The notes under the pieces: generated by a model
What the model was told of the DNA's origin: nothing
The model's database searches: none
Seen by the model: the letters and a program-made list of their open reading frames with translations, nothing else
Position numbers and translations under genes: made by a program
From: a virus
IMG/VR virus record: IMGVR_UViG_3300021093_003305
Span: 1-39,772 of that record
Length of the DNA: 39,772 bases
Reading direction: 5' to 3' (one strand)
Shown: one piece after another, positions 7,716 through 15,876 of the stretch
Layout: the number at the start of each line of letters is the position of its first letter
How positions within the stretch are numbered: the stretch's first letter is position 1

Positions 7716-9128
7716 ATGAGTAATAGAAAATCAGAGTCGTTAGTAGAAGAGGCTTTTTTACAAATGAAGTCTATCGAAGATGCGATTAGTGAAAATGCAA
7801 AAGGAATACTTGCTTCTACAATGAAGGAAGAAATCGGCGAATTAGTAAGGGAATCAATTTTAGGTTCCAAAAGGTCTTTGAAAGAACAAGCACAAGGTGG
7901 TGAACAACCACAAGAACCAGAACAAGAAGGCGAAGAAGAAGTGTCTGCTGAAGAAGAAGTTGTAACACAACAACCTAAAGCAGGTGCCGATAACGGTGAA
8001 GGTGAAATGCCACCAGCAGAACAAGAATTACCACCACTTGATATGACATCAGCACCAATGCCAGAACTTATGAAAGTTTTTGCGGCAATGGGTGACGAAG
8101 ATGGATTTATTATCAAAAAAGATGGTGACTTTATTCATTTGAAAGATGGTAAAGCTAATACAGAATATCTGATTAGTATTGCGGCAGAAGAACCAACACC
8201 ACAACCAACTGAACAACCAGTTGAACAACAAACTGAACCAATGGCAGAAAATACAATATACGAATTGGTTTTTGAAGATGATTCAATGATGGGAGGTATG
8301 TCAGAACTTGACTATAACGAAGGTATGGGTCATATGGACGAAGATGTGTACGAAGGTATGGGTCATATGGACGAAGATGTGTACGAAGGTATGGGTCATA
8401 TGGACGAAGATGTGTACGAAGGTATGGGTCATATGGACGAAGATGTGTACGAAATGGATGACCAAGTTTATGAAATCGACCAAGAATCATACGAGAATGT
8501 TGTTGAGGCTTTTAAAGCAAAAGGTAAAATTGGTAAATTAAAATCTAACATTTACCCTAAAAAATTAAAATATGGAGTCACTGAAACAGGTAAGGATGAA
8601 ATCTCAGACGGTTGGATGGGTGAAGAAAAGGATGATGATGCAGAAACTGCTGAAGCCGCTAGAACTTATGGAAATGGTTCGAAAAAAGGTAGAGGGTTAA
8701 GAAAGGCGATTACTCCAAACAGAAATTTAACTTACGAGTCTTATGAATTTGAAACTCTGAAAGAAAAAAATGAAGAGTATAGAAAAGCTTTAGACTTTTT
8801 TAGAAATAAATTAAATGAAGTTGCGATTTTTAATTCAAACTTAGCATACGCCACACGTTTGTTTACCGAACACTCAACAACAAAACAAGAAAAAATCAAT
8901 ATTCTTAGAAGATTCGACAATGTAGACTCTTTGAAAGAATCAAAATCACTTTATAAATCAATCAAAGAAGAATTAGGTGACACACCAAGTTCAGTGATGA
9001 CTGAATCAATTACTAAAAAAGTTATTAAAACCCCAAGTAATGGTTCAGCGACTAATTTGATTGAATCTAAAGCTTATGAAAATCCTCAATTTATGAGAAT
9101 GAAGGATTTAATGAATAAAATAAAATAA
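7716..9128 (+). CDS. Prohead scaffold/core protein, T4 gp22-like (positional)
   Basis: The 470-residue, very acidic product lies between protease and major capsid protein, the T4 position of the gp22 scaffold. It has a helical N-terminus (about 1-60), a low-complexity Q/E/P-rich linker (about 62-115) and a short folded segment (about 120-155) containing DGFIIKKDGDFIHL. An acidic repeat block follows (EGMGHMDEDVY, four times, 202-245), then a charged helical C-terminal half with FETLKEKNEEYRKALDFFRNKL and a terminal FMRMKDLMNKIK. High charge, helices and low complexity fit a scaffold that gp21 degrades. The identity rests mainly on position. The major capsid gene starts 35 bp downstream. Confidence 0.8.
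   Translation: MSNRKSESLVEEAFLQMKSIEDAISENAKGILASTMKEEIGELVRESILGSKRSLKEQAQGGEQPQEPEQEGEEEVSAEEEVVTQQPKAGADNGEGEMPPAEQELPPLDMTSAPMPELMKVFAAMGDEDGFIIKKDGDFIHLKDGKANTEYLISIAAEEPTPQPTEQPVEQQTEPMAENTIYELVFEDDSMMGGMSELDYNEGMGHMDEDVYEGMGHMDEDVYEGMGHMDEDVYEGMGHMDEDVYEMDDQVYEIDQESYENVVEAFKAKGKIGKLKSNIYPKKLKYGVTETGKDEISDGWMGEEKDDDAETAEAARTYGNGSKKGRGLRKAITPNRNLTYESYEFETLKEKNEEYRKALDFFRNKLNEVAIFNSNLAYATRLFTEHSTTKQEKINILRRFDNVDSLKESKSLYKSIKEELGDTPSSVMTESITKKVIKTPSNGSATNLIESKAYENPQFMRMKDLMNKIK
8319..8450 (+). repeat. Four perfect 33-bp tandem repeats in the scaffold gene
   Basis: Copies at 8319-8351, 8352-8384, 8385-8417 and 8418-8450 appear identical, and each encodes EGMGHMDEDVY. Repetition preserves frame (11 codons). 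There are no spacers, so it is not a CRISPR array. Copy number may vary between related phages through slippage. Confidence 0.95.
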
Positions 9129-9163
9129 AAAAAATAAAAATAAACTCTAAAAAAAATTAAAAA

Positions 9164-10990
9164 ATGGGAGCATTATTAGAATCAGGTCTTGTTGGTAATA
9201 TTGGTCTTAAGCACCTTAAAGTTATCAAAGAAGATACAATTAACAAATGGGATAGATTAGGATTCCTAGACGGTCTTAGAGGACACGTTAAAGAGAACAT
9301 GGCACAGTTATATGAAAACCAAGCGTCTCACCTAATCAATGAAGCAGCATCAACAGATAGTTCAGGTTCTTTCGAAACTGTAGTATTTCCTATAGTAAGA
9401 AGAGTATTCTCTAAATTATTAGCTAATGACTTAGTTTCTGTACAGGCTATGAACTTACCAATTGGTAAATTGTTCTACTTTGTACCTAAAATCCAATCTT
9501 ATACAGGTAATGAGCATTACGCACCAATTGGTTCACCAAATAATACAGGTCAAAACGCAAATGCTGGTTATAATGATGGAAGTAAAAATCTTTATGATAG
9601 ATTTTATGAAGGAACTGAACCAGGATTAGACCCTGCAGGTCTTTTTGACTATTCAAAAGGTAGATATTCTGGTATAACTAAGAGCGCAACTACAGTTGCA
9701 TGGTCTAATGGTAACTTAGTACCAGCCGCTTACACCTTAACTGGTGGTACAGTTGCTGCTACGGGAGCCAATGGTGGTCCTGTTTTTAGAAAAGCCTTAA
9801 TCGTTATGTCAGGTTTTTCTTCAGCAGGCGCTGGAAAATTAATCGGTCCCGATGGACAAGAAATGGACAATGAGTCATTCCTTTCTGATTTAAGAGTAAA
9901 CGCAGTTTCTACTGGAGCATTCTCAGGTATGGGTACTGGTGATTTACTATTCAGAGTTGTTACTCAAAAATACGGTAAAGGGATTGTAGAATATGGTTCA
10001 CAACAATCAACAACGTTTTACAGTGGTACATACCCAGGAAACGGTGGCGCATACGATGATATATGCGACTCTACTGGTGATATTTACCTAGAAGTTGACC
10101 TTCAACAACCTTGTTCAATTGGAGCGGCATCACTTGACGGCTATTCAGGTTTAACATTAGGTGTTGCAGGTGATGCATCTGCTGGTACTCAGTTCACGTG
10201 TACTTTTAGAGTATACGAAGAATTGGAATTTGAAGATAAAATTGGTGAGGTTTCTTTTGATTTAGAATCAGTAACTGTTTCTGTAACTGAAAGAAAATTA
10301 AGAGCACAATGGTCACCTGAATTGGCACAAGACGTTTCAGCATTCCATAACATCGACGCTGAAGCTGAACTTACGGCTTTATTGTCTGAGCAAGTGGCGG
10401 CTGAAATTGATAGAGAAATCTTGAGAGACCTTAGAAAAGGTGCGGCTTGGAACCTAAGATGGGATTACAACGGATGGAAAAGAGGTACTTCTGCAAATCC
10501 ATTAACTCAATACACACAAAAAGATTGGAATCAGACTTTGATTACAGCAATCAACCAAATTTCAGCACAAATCCACAAGTCTACATTAAGAGGTGGAGCT
10601 AACTGGATTGTTGTTTCTTCTGAGATTTCTGCAATCTTTGATGACCTTGAGTACTTCCACGTATCAAACGCTTCTCCTGAGCAAGACCAATACAATATGG
10701 GTATTGAAAGAGTTGGTACATTAGCAGGAAGATACCAAGTGTATAGAGATCCTTACTTCCCACCAAATACAGTATTGTTGGGTCACAAAGGTTCTTCATT
10801 GTTAGACACAGGGTACGTTTACGCACCGTATGTTCCTCTACAATTGACACCTACAATGTACAACCCATTCAACTTCACACCAATCAAAGGTATTATGACC
10901 AGATATGCGAAGAAGATGGTGAACAACAGGTTCTATGGTAGAATTACTGTAGACGGGGTTAGAACATTCGATTTAAGAGAATTGAGATAA
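9164..10990 (+). CDS. Major capsid protein, T4 gp23-like
   Basis: The 608-residue product is the head shell subunit. The N-terminal region resembles T4 gp23: HLINEAAST (56-64) contains an I-N-E cleavage motif, so the protease would remove residues 1-60. VVFPIVRRVFSKLLANDLVSVQAMNLPIGKLFY follows, in conserved spacing. The C-terminal half has the gp23-type segments KLRAQWSPELAQD, DIDAEAELTALLSEQVAAEIDREIL-like sequence (HNIDAEAELTALL), ANWIVVSSEI and YAPYVPLQLTPTM. It exceeds T4 gp23 (521 residues), and the extra length lies in a Gly/Thr/Ser-rich insertion (about 130-340). It has better GC content than most of the window, consistent with high expression. A terminator follows 23 nt downstream. 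Confidence 0.96.
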   Translation: MGALLESGLVGNIGLKHLKVIKEDTINKWDRLGFLDGLRGHVKENMAQLYENQASHLINEAASTDSSGSFETVVFPIVRRVFSKLLANDLVSVQAMNLPIGKLFYFVPKIQSYTGNEHYAPIGSPNNTGQNANAGYNDGSKNLYDRFYEGTEPGLDPAGLFDYSKGRYSGITKSATTVAWSNGNLVPAAYTLTGGTVAATGANGGPVFRKALIVMSGFSSAGAGKLIGPDGQEMDNESFLSDLRVNAVSTGAFSGMGTGDLLFRVVTQKYGKGIVEYGSQQSTTFYSGTYPGNGGAYDDICDSTGDIYLEVDLQQPCSIGAASLDGYSGLTLGVAGDASAGTQFTCTFRVYEELEFEDKIGEVSFDLESVTVSVTERKLRAQWSPELAQDVSAFHNIDAEAELTALLSEQVAAEIDREILRDLRKGAAWNLRWDYNGWKRGTSANPLTQYTQKDWNQTLITAINQISAQIHKSTLRGGANWIVVSSEISAIFDDLEYFHVSNASPEQDQYNMGIERVGTLAGRYQVYRDPYFPPNTVLLGHKGSSLLDTGYVYAPYVPLQLTPTMYNPFNFTPIKGIMTRYAKKMVNNRFYGRITVDGVRTFDLRELR

Positions 10991-11012
10991 TCAAAACCTC
11001 AAAATAACCTAC

Positions 11013-11043
11013 AAAGGAGACAAGTGATTGTCTCCTTTTTTAT
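11013..11043 (+). terminator. Rho-independent terminator after the capsid gene
   Basis: A stem AAAGGAGACAA / TTGTCTCCTTT (11013-11023 with 11028-11038) closes on a GTGA tetraloop and is followed by a T-tract. It ends the scaffold-capsid transcript. Confidence 0.9.
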
Positions 11044-11120
11044 TTGATGGATTATTTTGGGCTGAGACATGTGGAATTCTAACTTTGGTTGGTTATCACA
11101 TACATTTAACAATATACAGA

Positions 11121-11128
11121 TATTTATT
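11121..11128 (+). promoter_or_regulatory. Candidate late-promoter box TATTTATT
   Basis: The box starts 20 nt before the ATG at 11141. Its position supports 11141 as the true start over the in-frame ATG at 11069, because the box would otherwise lie inside the coding sequence. Confidence 0.5.
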
Positions 11129-11140
11129 AGAAAAAAGGAG

Positions 11141-11857
11141 ATGAACATCAGTAGAATAGTCAAGGGCATAATAAATGAATTAACGTCATCAAGGTATGTT
11201 GGTTATTATAATGGCCCTTTAACTATGGGTGAAGTAGATTGGGATAATACTTCTTTGGGTCCATTTACTAAAAAAGTCTCAGATTTTTTTAATGCGGATT
11301 TAGAATACGATAGTTATGACGGAACTTTGAACTCGCATAAAAAAAATGTTAAAAAATTGGAAGCAAAATCACGTAAAATCTCAAAATATAATAAGTCACA
11401 CCACCAACCAAATGATGAGGATGGAGGAATAATAAATCAAACTTTAGGTAAAAATAAAAAAATAGTACCAATAAACGAATGGATTGAACTTGACAATATC
11501 GTTTTAAATGAAGATTTAGCCGTTTGGTTTGGGAAAAAAAAGAAACCTAAAGGCTCTTCACAACCAAAAGGCCCTTGGGTTGATATTTGTAGAAAAGTAG
11601 ATGGCAAACATCCTCCCTGTGGACGAAGTGATACTTCCAAAGGTTCTTATCCAAAATGTAGAGCGGTCGGAGTTGCGGGTAAAATGAGTACCTCTGAAAA
11701 AAGAGCGGCATGTCAACAAAAAAGAATGGCTGAAAAACAAGATACACAAACTGGTAAAGGTCAAAAACCAATAATGACTTCATACAAACCAAAAAAGAAA
11801 AGGACCCAAAATGAGTCCTTAGAAAATATTATAAATAGAATATTAAGGTCTATCTAA
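11141..11857 (+). CDS. DUF5872-like protein with capsid-targeting-like leader
   Basis: The 238-residue basic product begins MNISRIVKGIINEL. An in-frame ATG at 11069 would add 24 residues, but the late box at 11121 and the match to the leader of the neighbouring protein favour 11141. The leader ends in I-N-E at 11-13, the gp21-type cleavage rule. The middle contains a Cys/Gly motif WVDICRKVDGKHPPCGRSD (from about 165), then YPKCRAVG and a CQQKRMAEKQ segment, resembling the DUF5872 domain of unknown function. The C-terminus is Lys/Arg-rich and ends in a helix NIINRILRSI. Likely role (inference): DNA-binding internal head protein or other encapsidated protein. It converges with the next gene, overlapping by 4 bp. 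Confidence 0.75.
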   Translation: MNISRIVKGIINELTSSRYVGYYNGPLTMGEVDWDNTSLGPFTKKVSDFFNADLEYDSYDGTLNSHKKNVKKLEAKSRKISKYNKSHHQPNDEDGGIINQTLGKNKKIVPINEWIELDNIVLNEDLAVWFGKKKKPKGSSQPKGPWVDICRKVDGKHPPCGRSDTSKGSYPKCRAVGVAGKMSTSEKRAACQQKRMAEKQDTQTGKGQKPIMTSYKPKKKRTQNESLENIINRILRSI

Positions 11858-12306
11858 CAATACGCACCTGAACACCTTTTTTTACCATCTAAACCTGGCA
11901 TTCTTCCTTTACACACTTGAACTGCATATCCGTTTGCATATGCGCTTGGGTACACGTCAAATTTAGATTTGGCGGCAGCTTTACCTCTAGCACATAACTT
12001 AGTTCCCGTTTTTTTCCTACCTTCTTCTAACGTATCGTCTTCTTCTTCATAGTCGTTATCATCAGCATCTGTTTCATTCATAATAAAATCGAATACTTGG
12101 TCCATATTATTTTTTGCTTCTGCAATATGGTCCTGAGCCCAATCATGTCCATGTTCTAAGATATTTTCAATTTTTTCTTTATCCATATCTAATAACATCT
12201 CACATTGACGTTTCATTTGTTCTAAGTTTGAAAAAAACATATAACGAGAAGAATGATTATCACTTTCTTCCATCAAAACTTTTTTAATAATTCTATTTAA
12301 ATTCAT
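11854..12306 (-). CDS. Small acidic/Cys-motif protein with capsid-targeting-like leader
   Basis: The 150-residue product begins MNLNRIIKKVLMEES, closely like the leader of the convergent gene, with L-M-E at 11-13. The middle is helical and acidic (VFDFIMNETDADDNDYEEEDD). The C-terminus has the segment KLCARGKAAAKSKFDVYPSA, then YANGYAVQVCKG and CSGAYC, a pattern that recurs in marine phage proteins of unknown function. It ends with TAG, which shows that TAG acts as stop in this genome. It lies 5 nt downstream of the 63-residue gene and probably shares its transcript. It could be an encapsidated protein matured by the prohead protease (inference). Confidence 0.75.
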   Translation of the reverse strand: MNLNRIIKKVLMEESDNHSSRYMFFSNLEQMKRQCEMLLDMDKEKIENILEHGHDWAQDHIAEAKNNMDQVFDFIMNETDADDNDYEEEDDTLEEGRKKTGTKLCARGKAAAKSKFDVYPSAYANGYAVQVCKGRMPGLDGKKRCSGAYC

Positions 12307-12311
12307 ATTAA

Positions 12312-12503
12312 TTAAGAATTAAGTCCATTAAACCCACCAACAGAAACCGCATTACACTGTATTGTTCTTTGTGAATCACCATCTGTCCATTCAGGTTTAG
12401 GAGTATTAAAAGTAACAATACTTCCCACGGTGCTCCCTGTGCCGGGAAGATAACCGGTAACTACCGTGTTATAATAATTATTGGTACAGGCTGTTGTCGG
12501 CAT
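12312..12503 (-). CDS. Hypothetical small protein, 63 residues
   Basis: The product is rich in Thr, Ser, Gly and Asn (VVTGYLPGTGSTVGSIVTF), with two Cys and no membrane segment. It resembles pieces of tail-fibre or decoration proteins in composition only; no family is recognised. Two TATTTATA boxes lie upstream on the minus strand, the nearer starting 19 nt before the ATG, which supports it being a real late gene. Confidence 0.6.
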   Translation of the reverse strand: MPTTACTNNYYNTVVTGYLPGTGSTVGSIVTFNTPKPEWTDGDSQRTIQCNAVSVGGFNGLNS

Positions 12504-12514
12504 AATTTTTTATT

Positions 12515-12522
12515 TATAAATA
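12515..12522 (-). promoter_or_regulatory. Candidate late-promoter box TATTTATA (minus)
   Basis: On the minus strand the box begins 19 nt before the ATG at 12503. The flanking sequence is nearly palindromic (TATTTATAAATA). Confidence 0.5.
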
Positions 12523-12542
12523 TCTCGATTTATTTTTTTATA

Positions 12543-12550
12543 TATAAATA
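12543..12550 (-). promoter_or_regulatory. Second candidate late box TATTTATA (minus)
   Basis: The box lies 28 nt upstream of the nearer box and 47 nt before the ATG at 12503, between the two genes. It may be an additional start or a chance AT-rich match. Confidence 0.3.
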
Positions 12551-12557
12551 TATTGAT

Positions 12558-14039
12558 TTATTTTTTATTTACTATTTGAAATTGTAATTCTCTTTTATAT
12601 GTATCAACATTTCTATCACTAACAACTTTAATATCAACAAAATACTCATTTGGTATTTTATCTGTGGTATCAAAAATGAAATAAAATCCATCAGGAACCT
12701 CATTGACTCTTGTCCAATCTTGTACTTGTACTTCGGTACTTGTACCTTCCCTAACATAAATTCTATAGTACGCCTCGACAGTTGTGAGTGGCGTATTAGA
12801 TGAGTATGCCTGTTTTATTATTACGTTAACTTTTCTTATATCAGTATTAATTACTTTTTCGTTCTGTCTAATTCCGTTGAAGTCAAACCCGTATATTTTT
12901 GGTTGTTGTGTAACTGACCCTATTTGAAAATTAGCATTTTTAGGTAGTAGTGCAAATTCTAAAGTTACATCTGATATTGATGTGGTATTTGCCGTTAATC
13001 CCTTCCAAACATCATAAAATAAACAAGGAGTTGTAGATGCTGTTAAATTATTTATATCACACTTATAAACACCCTTTGTTACTTGACATGTTGATATCCC
13101 TGTAAATCCAGAGAGTGGGTTTTGGTTTAAATCTAATATGTCTACCGTTGGAAGTGCGTCTAAATTAATCGCAATTCCGTTTTCATAAACATATAAATAA
13201 AGTTCGTTATTATTTCCTGAATAAAATTTATTTCTATCATCAATAATTAAATCATTGTAATTAGTTTCCAAAAAAGGTTCGTAAAATGTTTGAGTGTGTG
13301 GAGAAAAGAATCCAACAGAATAATTTTCAGTCATACCACTTATGTTTTCAACTTCAGGGTAAAATGCTATACCCCAACCCGTGACACCTGTTAATGACCC
13401 GTTTAAAATGTTGTTTATTTCATTTGTCATGTCAAATTCAATGTCTTCATTTCCAAATTCAAAATGTTGGGTGTCAACTATTGTTAATGCTGAATAATTT
13501 AAACCACTAAAACCACCAATTTGCGAATTTGTATTATCGTAAATACCATTAAGACTCCACCCACTTATAATTGTTGCTTCGTACCAATTTGACGGTCTTT
13601 GTGAAAATGACCTATCATTAAGATTTGTTACTTGGTAATCAAAGTAATCATAACCAACACCACTATCCCAATTTTGAGGAAGTCCTGTGGTGCCTGATGT
13701 TTTAGGTATTCTAAATAATACTAAATCAAAAGAAGTGGCTCTTCTTCTACCTTGTGATGTTTTATCATTAATTAGACTTTCATCAAAGTATGATGTATTT
13801 GTCATACGAAGAGTGTGTGTGAAGTTTGTACCACAACCTGAAGTAATAATTTTATCTGAAATTCTTGATTCAAGGTTGTTCGTATTTAAATTGAAAATAA
13901 AACGACTAAATCCTATTGGTGCGCTTAAATTATCTACACGCCCGTAAAATAACTCCACAATTGGGTTTCTACCGGTATTTGTATAACTATTTTGAATTAT
14001 TGTGTTGCTTTTATCGAAATATGACCTGTAAATTGACAT
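12558..14039 (-). CDS. Virion structural protein, probable tail/fibre component
   Basis: The 493-residue product is Asn/Thr/Ser/Gly-rich and beta-strand-like throughout, without enzyme motifs or membrane segments. The N-terminal half (SRFIFNLNTNNLESRI, ATSFDLVLFRIPKTSG) recalls beta-sandwich domains of DNRLRE type. The middle (ELYLYVYENGIAINLDALPTV) and C-terminus (YRIYVREGTSTEVQVQDWTRV, FYFIFDTTDKIPNEYFVDIKV) look like Ig-like domains. Position in the tail/baseplate operon right after the gp5-like spike supports a virion role, perhaps in a baseplate or fibre structure. A TATTTATA box begins 22 nt before its ATG. Confidence 0.7.
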   Translation of the reverse strand: MSIYRSYFDKSNTIIQNSYTNTGRNPIVELFYGRVDNLSAPIGFSRFIFNLNTNNLESRISDKIITSGCGTNFTHTLRMTNTSYFDESLINDKTSQGRRRATSFDLVLFRIPKTSGTTGLPQNWDSGVGYDYFDYQVTNLNDRSFSQRPSNWYEATIISGWSLNGIYDNTNSQIGGFSGLNYSALTIVDTQHFEFGNEDIEFDMTNEINNILNGSLTGVTGWGIAFYPEVENISGMTENYSVGFFSPHTQTFYEPFLETNYNDLIIDDRNKFYSGNNNELYLYVYENGIAINLDALPTVDILDLNQNPLSGFTGISTCQVTKGVYKCDINNLTASTTPCLFYDVWKGLTANTTSISDVTLEFALLPKNANFQIGSVTQQPKIYGFDFNGIRQNEKVINTDIRKVNVIIKQAYSSNTPLTTVEAYYRIYVREGTSTEVQVQDWTRVNEVPDGFYFIFDTTDKIPNEYFVDIKVVSDRNVDTYKRELQFQIVNKK

Positions 14040-14053
14040 TAAACTATTTTATA

Positions 14054-14061
14054 TATAAATA
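14054..14061 (-). promoter_or_regulatory. Candidate late-promoter box TATTTATA (minus)
   Basis: On the minus strand the box begins 22 nt before the ATG at 14039, in the 23-nt gap after the spike gene's stop codon. Confidence 0.45.
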
Positions 14062-14062
14062 G

Positions 14063-15655
14063 TTAGTTAATTCGAATATTGCTGTTTAAAACTTTTTGAT
14101 ATGCTTCTAACATTTTTTTTGTTAAATCGTCTATACTTGTTCCATCATATGAAACACCGGATGGTGGTAATAATGGGTAAGGGTGAACATGACTAACTAA
14201 GAACCCAACTATTGATTCTAATAATTCTAATAACTCTTCACCTCTAACAACAGATGATGTTTTTGGTTCTATTTCATCAAAAATTTGTGTTGATGTAATT
14301 CCCAAAACTGTTCCAGTCAGAGTTATCTTACCTTTTCCTGGCTTTTCTGTGTCATGTGATAATAAATAAAGTTGGGATGCCCCAATTAACCCAACGGTGT
14401 TATCAACTTGTTCTGAATTAATTGGTGTAAAAACTTCTTTTTTTGGTAAAAATGGTATTTCGGGACTTACTTTTCTATCCAAAACTAAACCATAACCTGG
14501 GGAAATATCAGTTGTTGTAATTAGTACTTTTGACATTAACTGATTCATGTTTGTAAAATCAGTTATGGTATTTTGACTTGGTAATGTTTTTATAATATTT
14601 CTAATTCTTTTTGAAGGTCTATAATAAAATGGAAACTGTAACTCATTTGATATGTCGTTATTTTGATTTACAGTGGCACTTGATGATAAAGTTGAAATAA
14701 TCAAACTTGGGTTATCTTTCAATGTTATTATTTGGTCTGATACAAATTTTGAAAAATCATCAATACCCAATGGTTGATCTATTTTAATTATTCTTACTTT
14801 AGATAATGTTACTCCTGTAATATCTGTGTCCCACTCAAATTGACTTGTTTTTGTTTCCCTCGATTCTTTATCAGGTAATTGATAAATTGTCACATCTCCT
14901 TGAAAAACTTGAGGGGCACTCTCGGGATTATATACATCATACTCAACCAAATATTTTAATTGTTTTTCTTGTCTTTCTAATCTAGTGTAAGATTCAGGTG
15001 TGCCGTATGACAATTTATTTGTTAATTTAGATAGTTGAATAAAGGCTCTATTATCATCATACTCTGGAATTTCTCCGGTTTTAAAAGGTTTGTGTTTTCC
15101 TGCTCTTAATAATAAATCATTGTTTTTTAGAACTAAATCGGCGGTCCCTCTACCATTTATTGATATATCCTCAGGTTCAGGAAAAACTCCCGCATTTTTA
15201 TTATTTGGATATTCTTTTGAATATGGGTCTTTGATATTTGGTAACTTATCTCTTGAATTAGTATGTCCTGCATCAGTATGTGTTCTCGAAGACCTGTGGT
15301 CTTCATTTTCAATCATAGTTGGTGAAGAATAAGGCCCAATTAAATAAAATCTATTTCTACCTTTTGTTAATTGATTGTTAAAATAAATTATCATTACTGC
15401 CTCACCCTTTTTTGGAACTTGGTTTACAAAATACGGTAAAAAAGGTAAAAATATAAACGGGTCTTTCTCTCCCCAAGGTCCATTTAATGTGCTTTTGCTT
15501 TTTTCATTAAACCCTTGTTTGGTTCCTTCCATGGCTTTGATATTTTCTTGGGTTGGAAAACATCTAATTCTACCAAGCATAAGTGGGTCTTGATTATCTA
15601 TACAGATACCAAAAAAAATTATTTGACTACTTTCTAAAGGAATTTGGTTTGACAT
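14063..15655 (-). CDS. Baseplate central spike/hub protein, gp5-like OB-fold
   Basis: The 530-residue product begins with a T4 gp5/VgrG-type OB-fold. Visible segments are IIFFGICIDNQDPLMLGRIR (12-31), then DPFIFLPFLPYFVNQVPKKG (about 65-84) and EAVMIIYFNNQ leading into FYLIGPYSS. The GR(I/V)R strand, the W.....P..P turn and the P.KGE.V loop are the usual marks. No lysozyme domain is evident, unlike T4 gp5. The C-terminal half has beta-rich segments and a late VSHVHPYPLLPPSG motif seen in phage spike proteins. It forms the membrane-puncturing spike of the baseplate. ATG and upstream TAA overlap by 1 nt (TAATG). Confidence 0.82.
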   Translation of the reverse strand: MSNQIPLESSQIIFFGICIDNQDPLMLGRIRCFPTQENIKAMEGTKQGFNEKSKSTLNGPWGEKDPFIFLPFLPYFVNQVPKKGEAVMIIYFNNQLTKGRNRFYLIGPYSSPTMIENEDHRSSRTHTDAGHTNSRDKLPNIKDPYSKEYPNNKNAGVFPEPEDISINGRGTADLVLKNNDLLLRAGKHKPFKTGEIPEYDDNRAFIQLSKLTNKLSYGTPESYTRLERQEKQLKYLVEYDVYNPESAPQVFQGDVTIYQLPDKESRETKTSQFEWDTDITGVTLSKVRIIKIDQPLGIDDFSKFVSDQIITLKDNPSLIISTLSSSATVNQNNDISNELQFPFYYRPSKRIRNIIKTLPSQNTITDFTNMNQLMSKVLITTTDISPGYGLVLDRKVSPEIPFLPKKEVFTPINSEQVDNTVGLIGASQLYLLSHDTEKPGKGKITLTGTVLGITSTQIFDEIEPKTSSVVRGEELLELLESIVGFLVSHVHPYPLLPPSGVSYDGTSIDDLTKKMLEAYQKVLNSNIRIN

Positions 15656-15876
15656 TATCTATTATTTGTTCTTTTGTTTATTTCCTCCAAAATTTTGTTG
15701 TAACTAGTTTCCGTTGTGTCTAAATGATGAGTCAATTTTAAAATTAAATCTTTTGTTTTTTCAAAATCTTCATATAAAAAATCTAAAACTAATATCAAGT
15801 CTTTGTTGGGGCTATTTTTATAGTTAGACAATATTTCTAACACTTGCTCTATTGATACTTTAGTATGATTTTCCAT
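15655..15876 (-). CDS. Small coiled-coil protein, 73 residues
   Basis: The product is short, charged and helical (VLDFLYEDFEKTKDLILKL), compatible with a coiled coil. No family is recognised. It is wedged between the 660-residue structural gene (17-nt overlap at its start) and the spike gene (1-nt overlap at its stop). It is therefore probably translated together with them and may be a baseplate assembly factor (position only). Confidence 0.6.
   Translation of the reverse strand: MENHTKVSIEQVLEILSNYKNSPNKDLILVLDFLYEDFEKTKDLILKLTHHLDTTETSYNKILEEINKRTNNR

Noticed and set aside
8319-8450. Possible CRISPR array
   Set aside because: Repeats are directly adjacent with no spacers and preserve an 11-codon frame.
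8173-8490. Repetitive minus-strand frames (RTHLRPYDP units)
   Set aside because: Shadow of the 33-bp scaffold repeats; the opposite strand encodes a plausible scaffold protein.
11069-11140. Upstream start for the DUF5872-like protein
   Set aside because: The late box at 11121 and the leader shared with the convergent gene favour the ATG at 11141.
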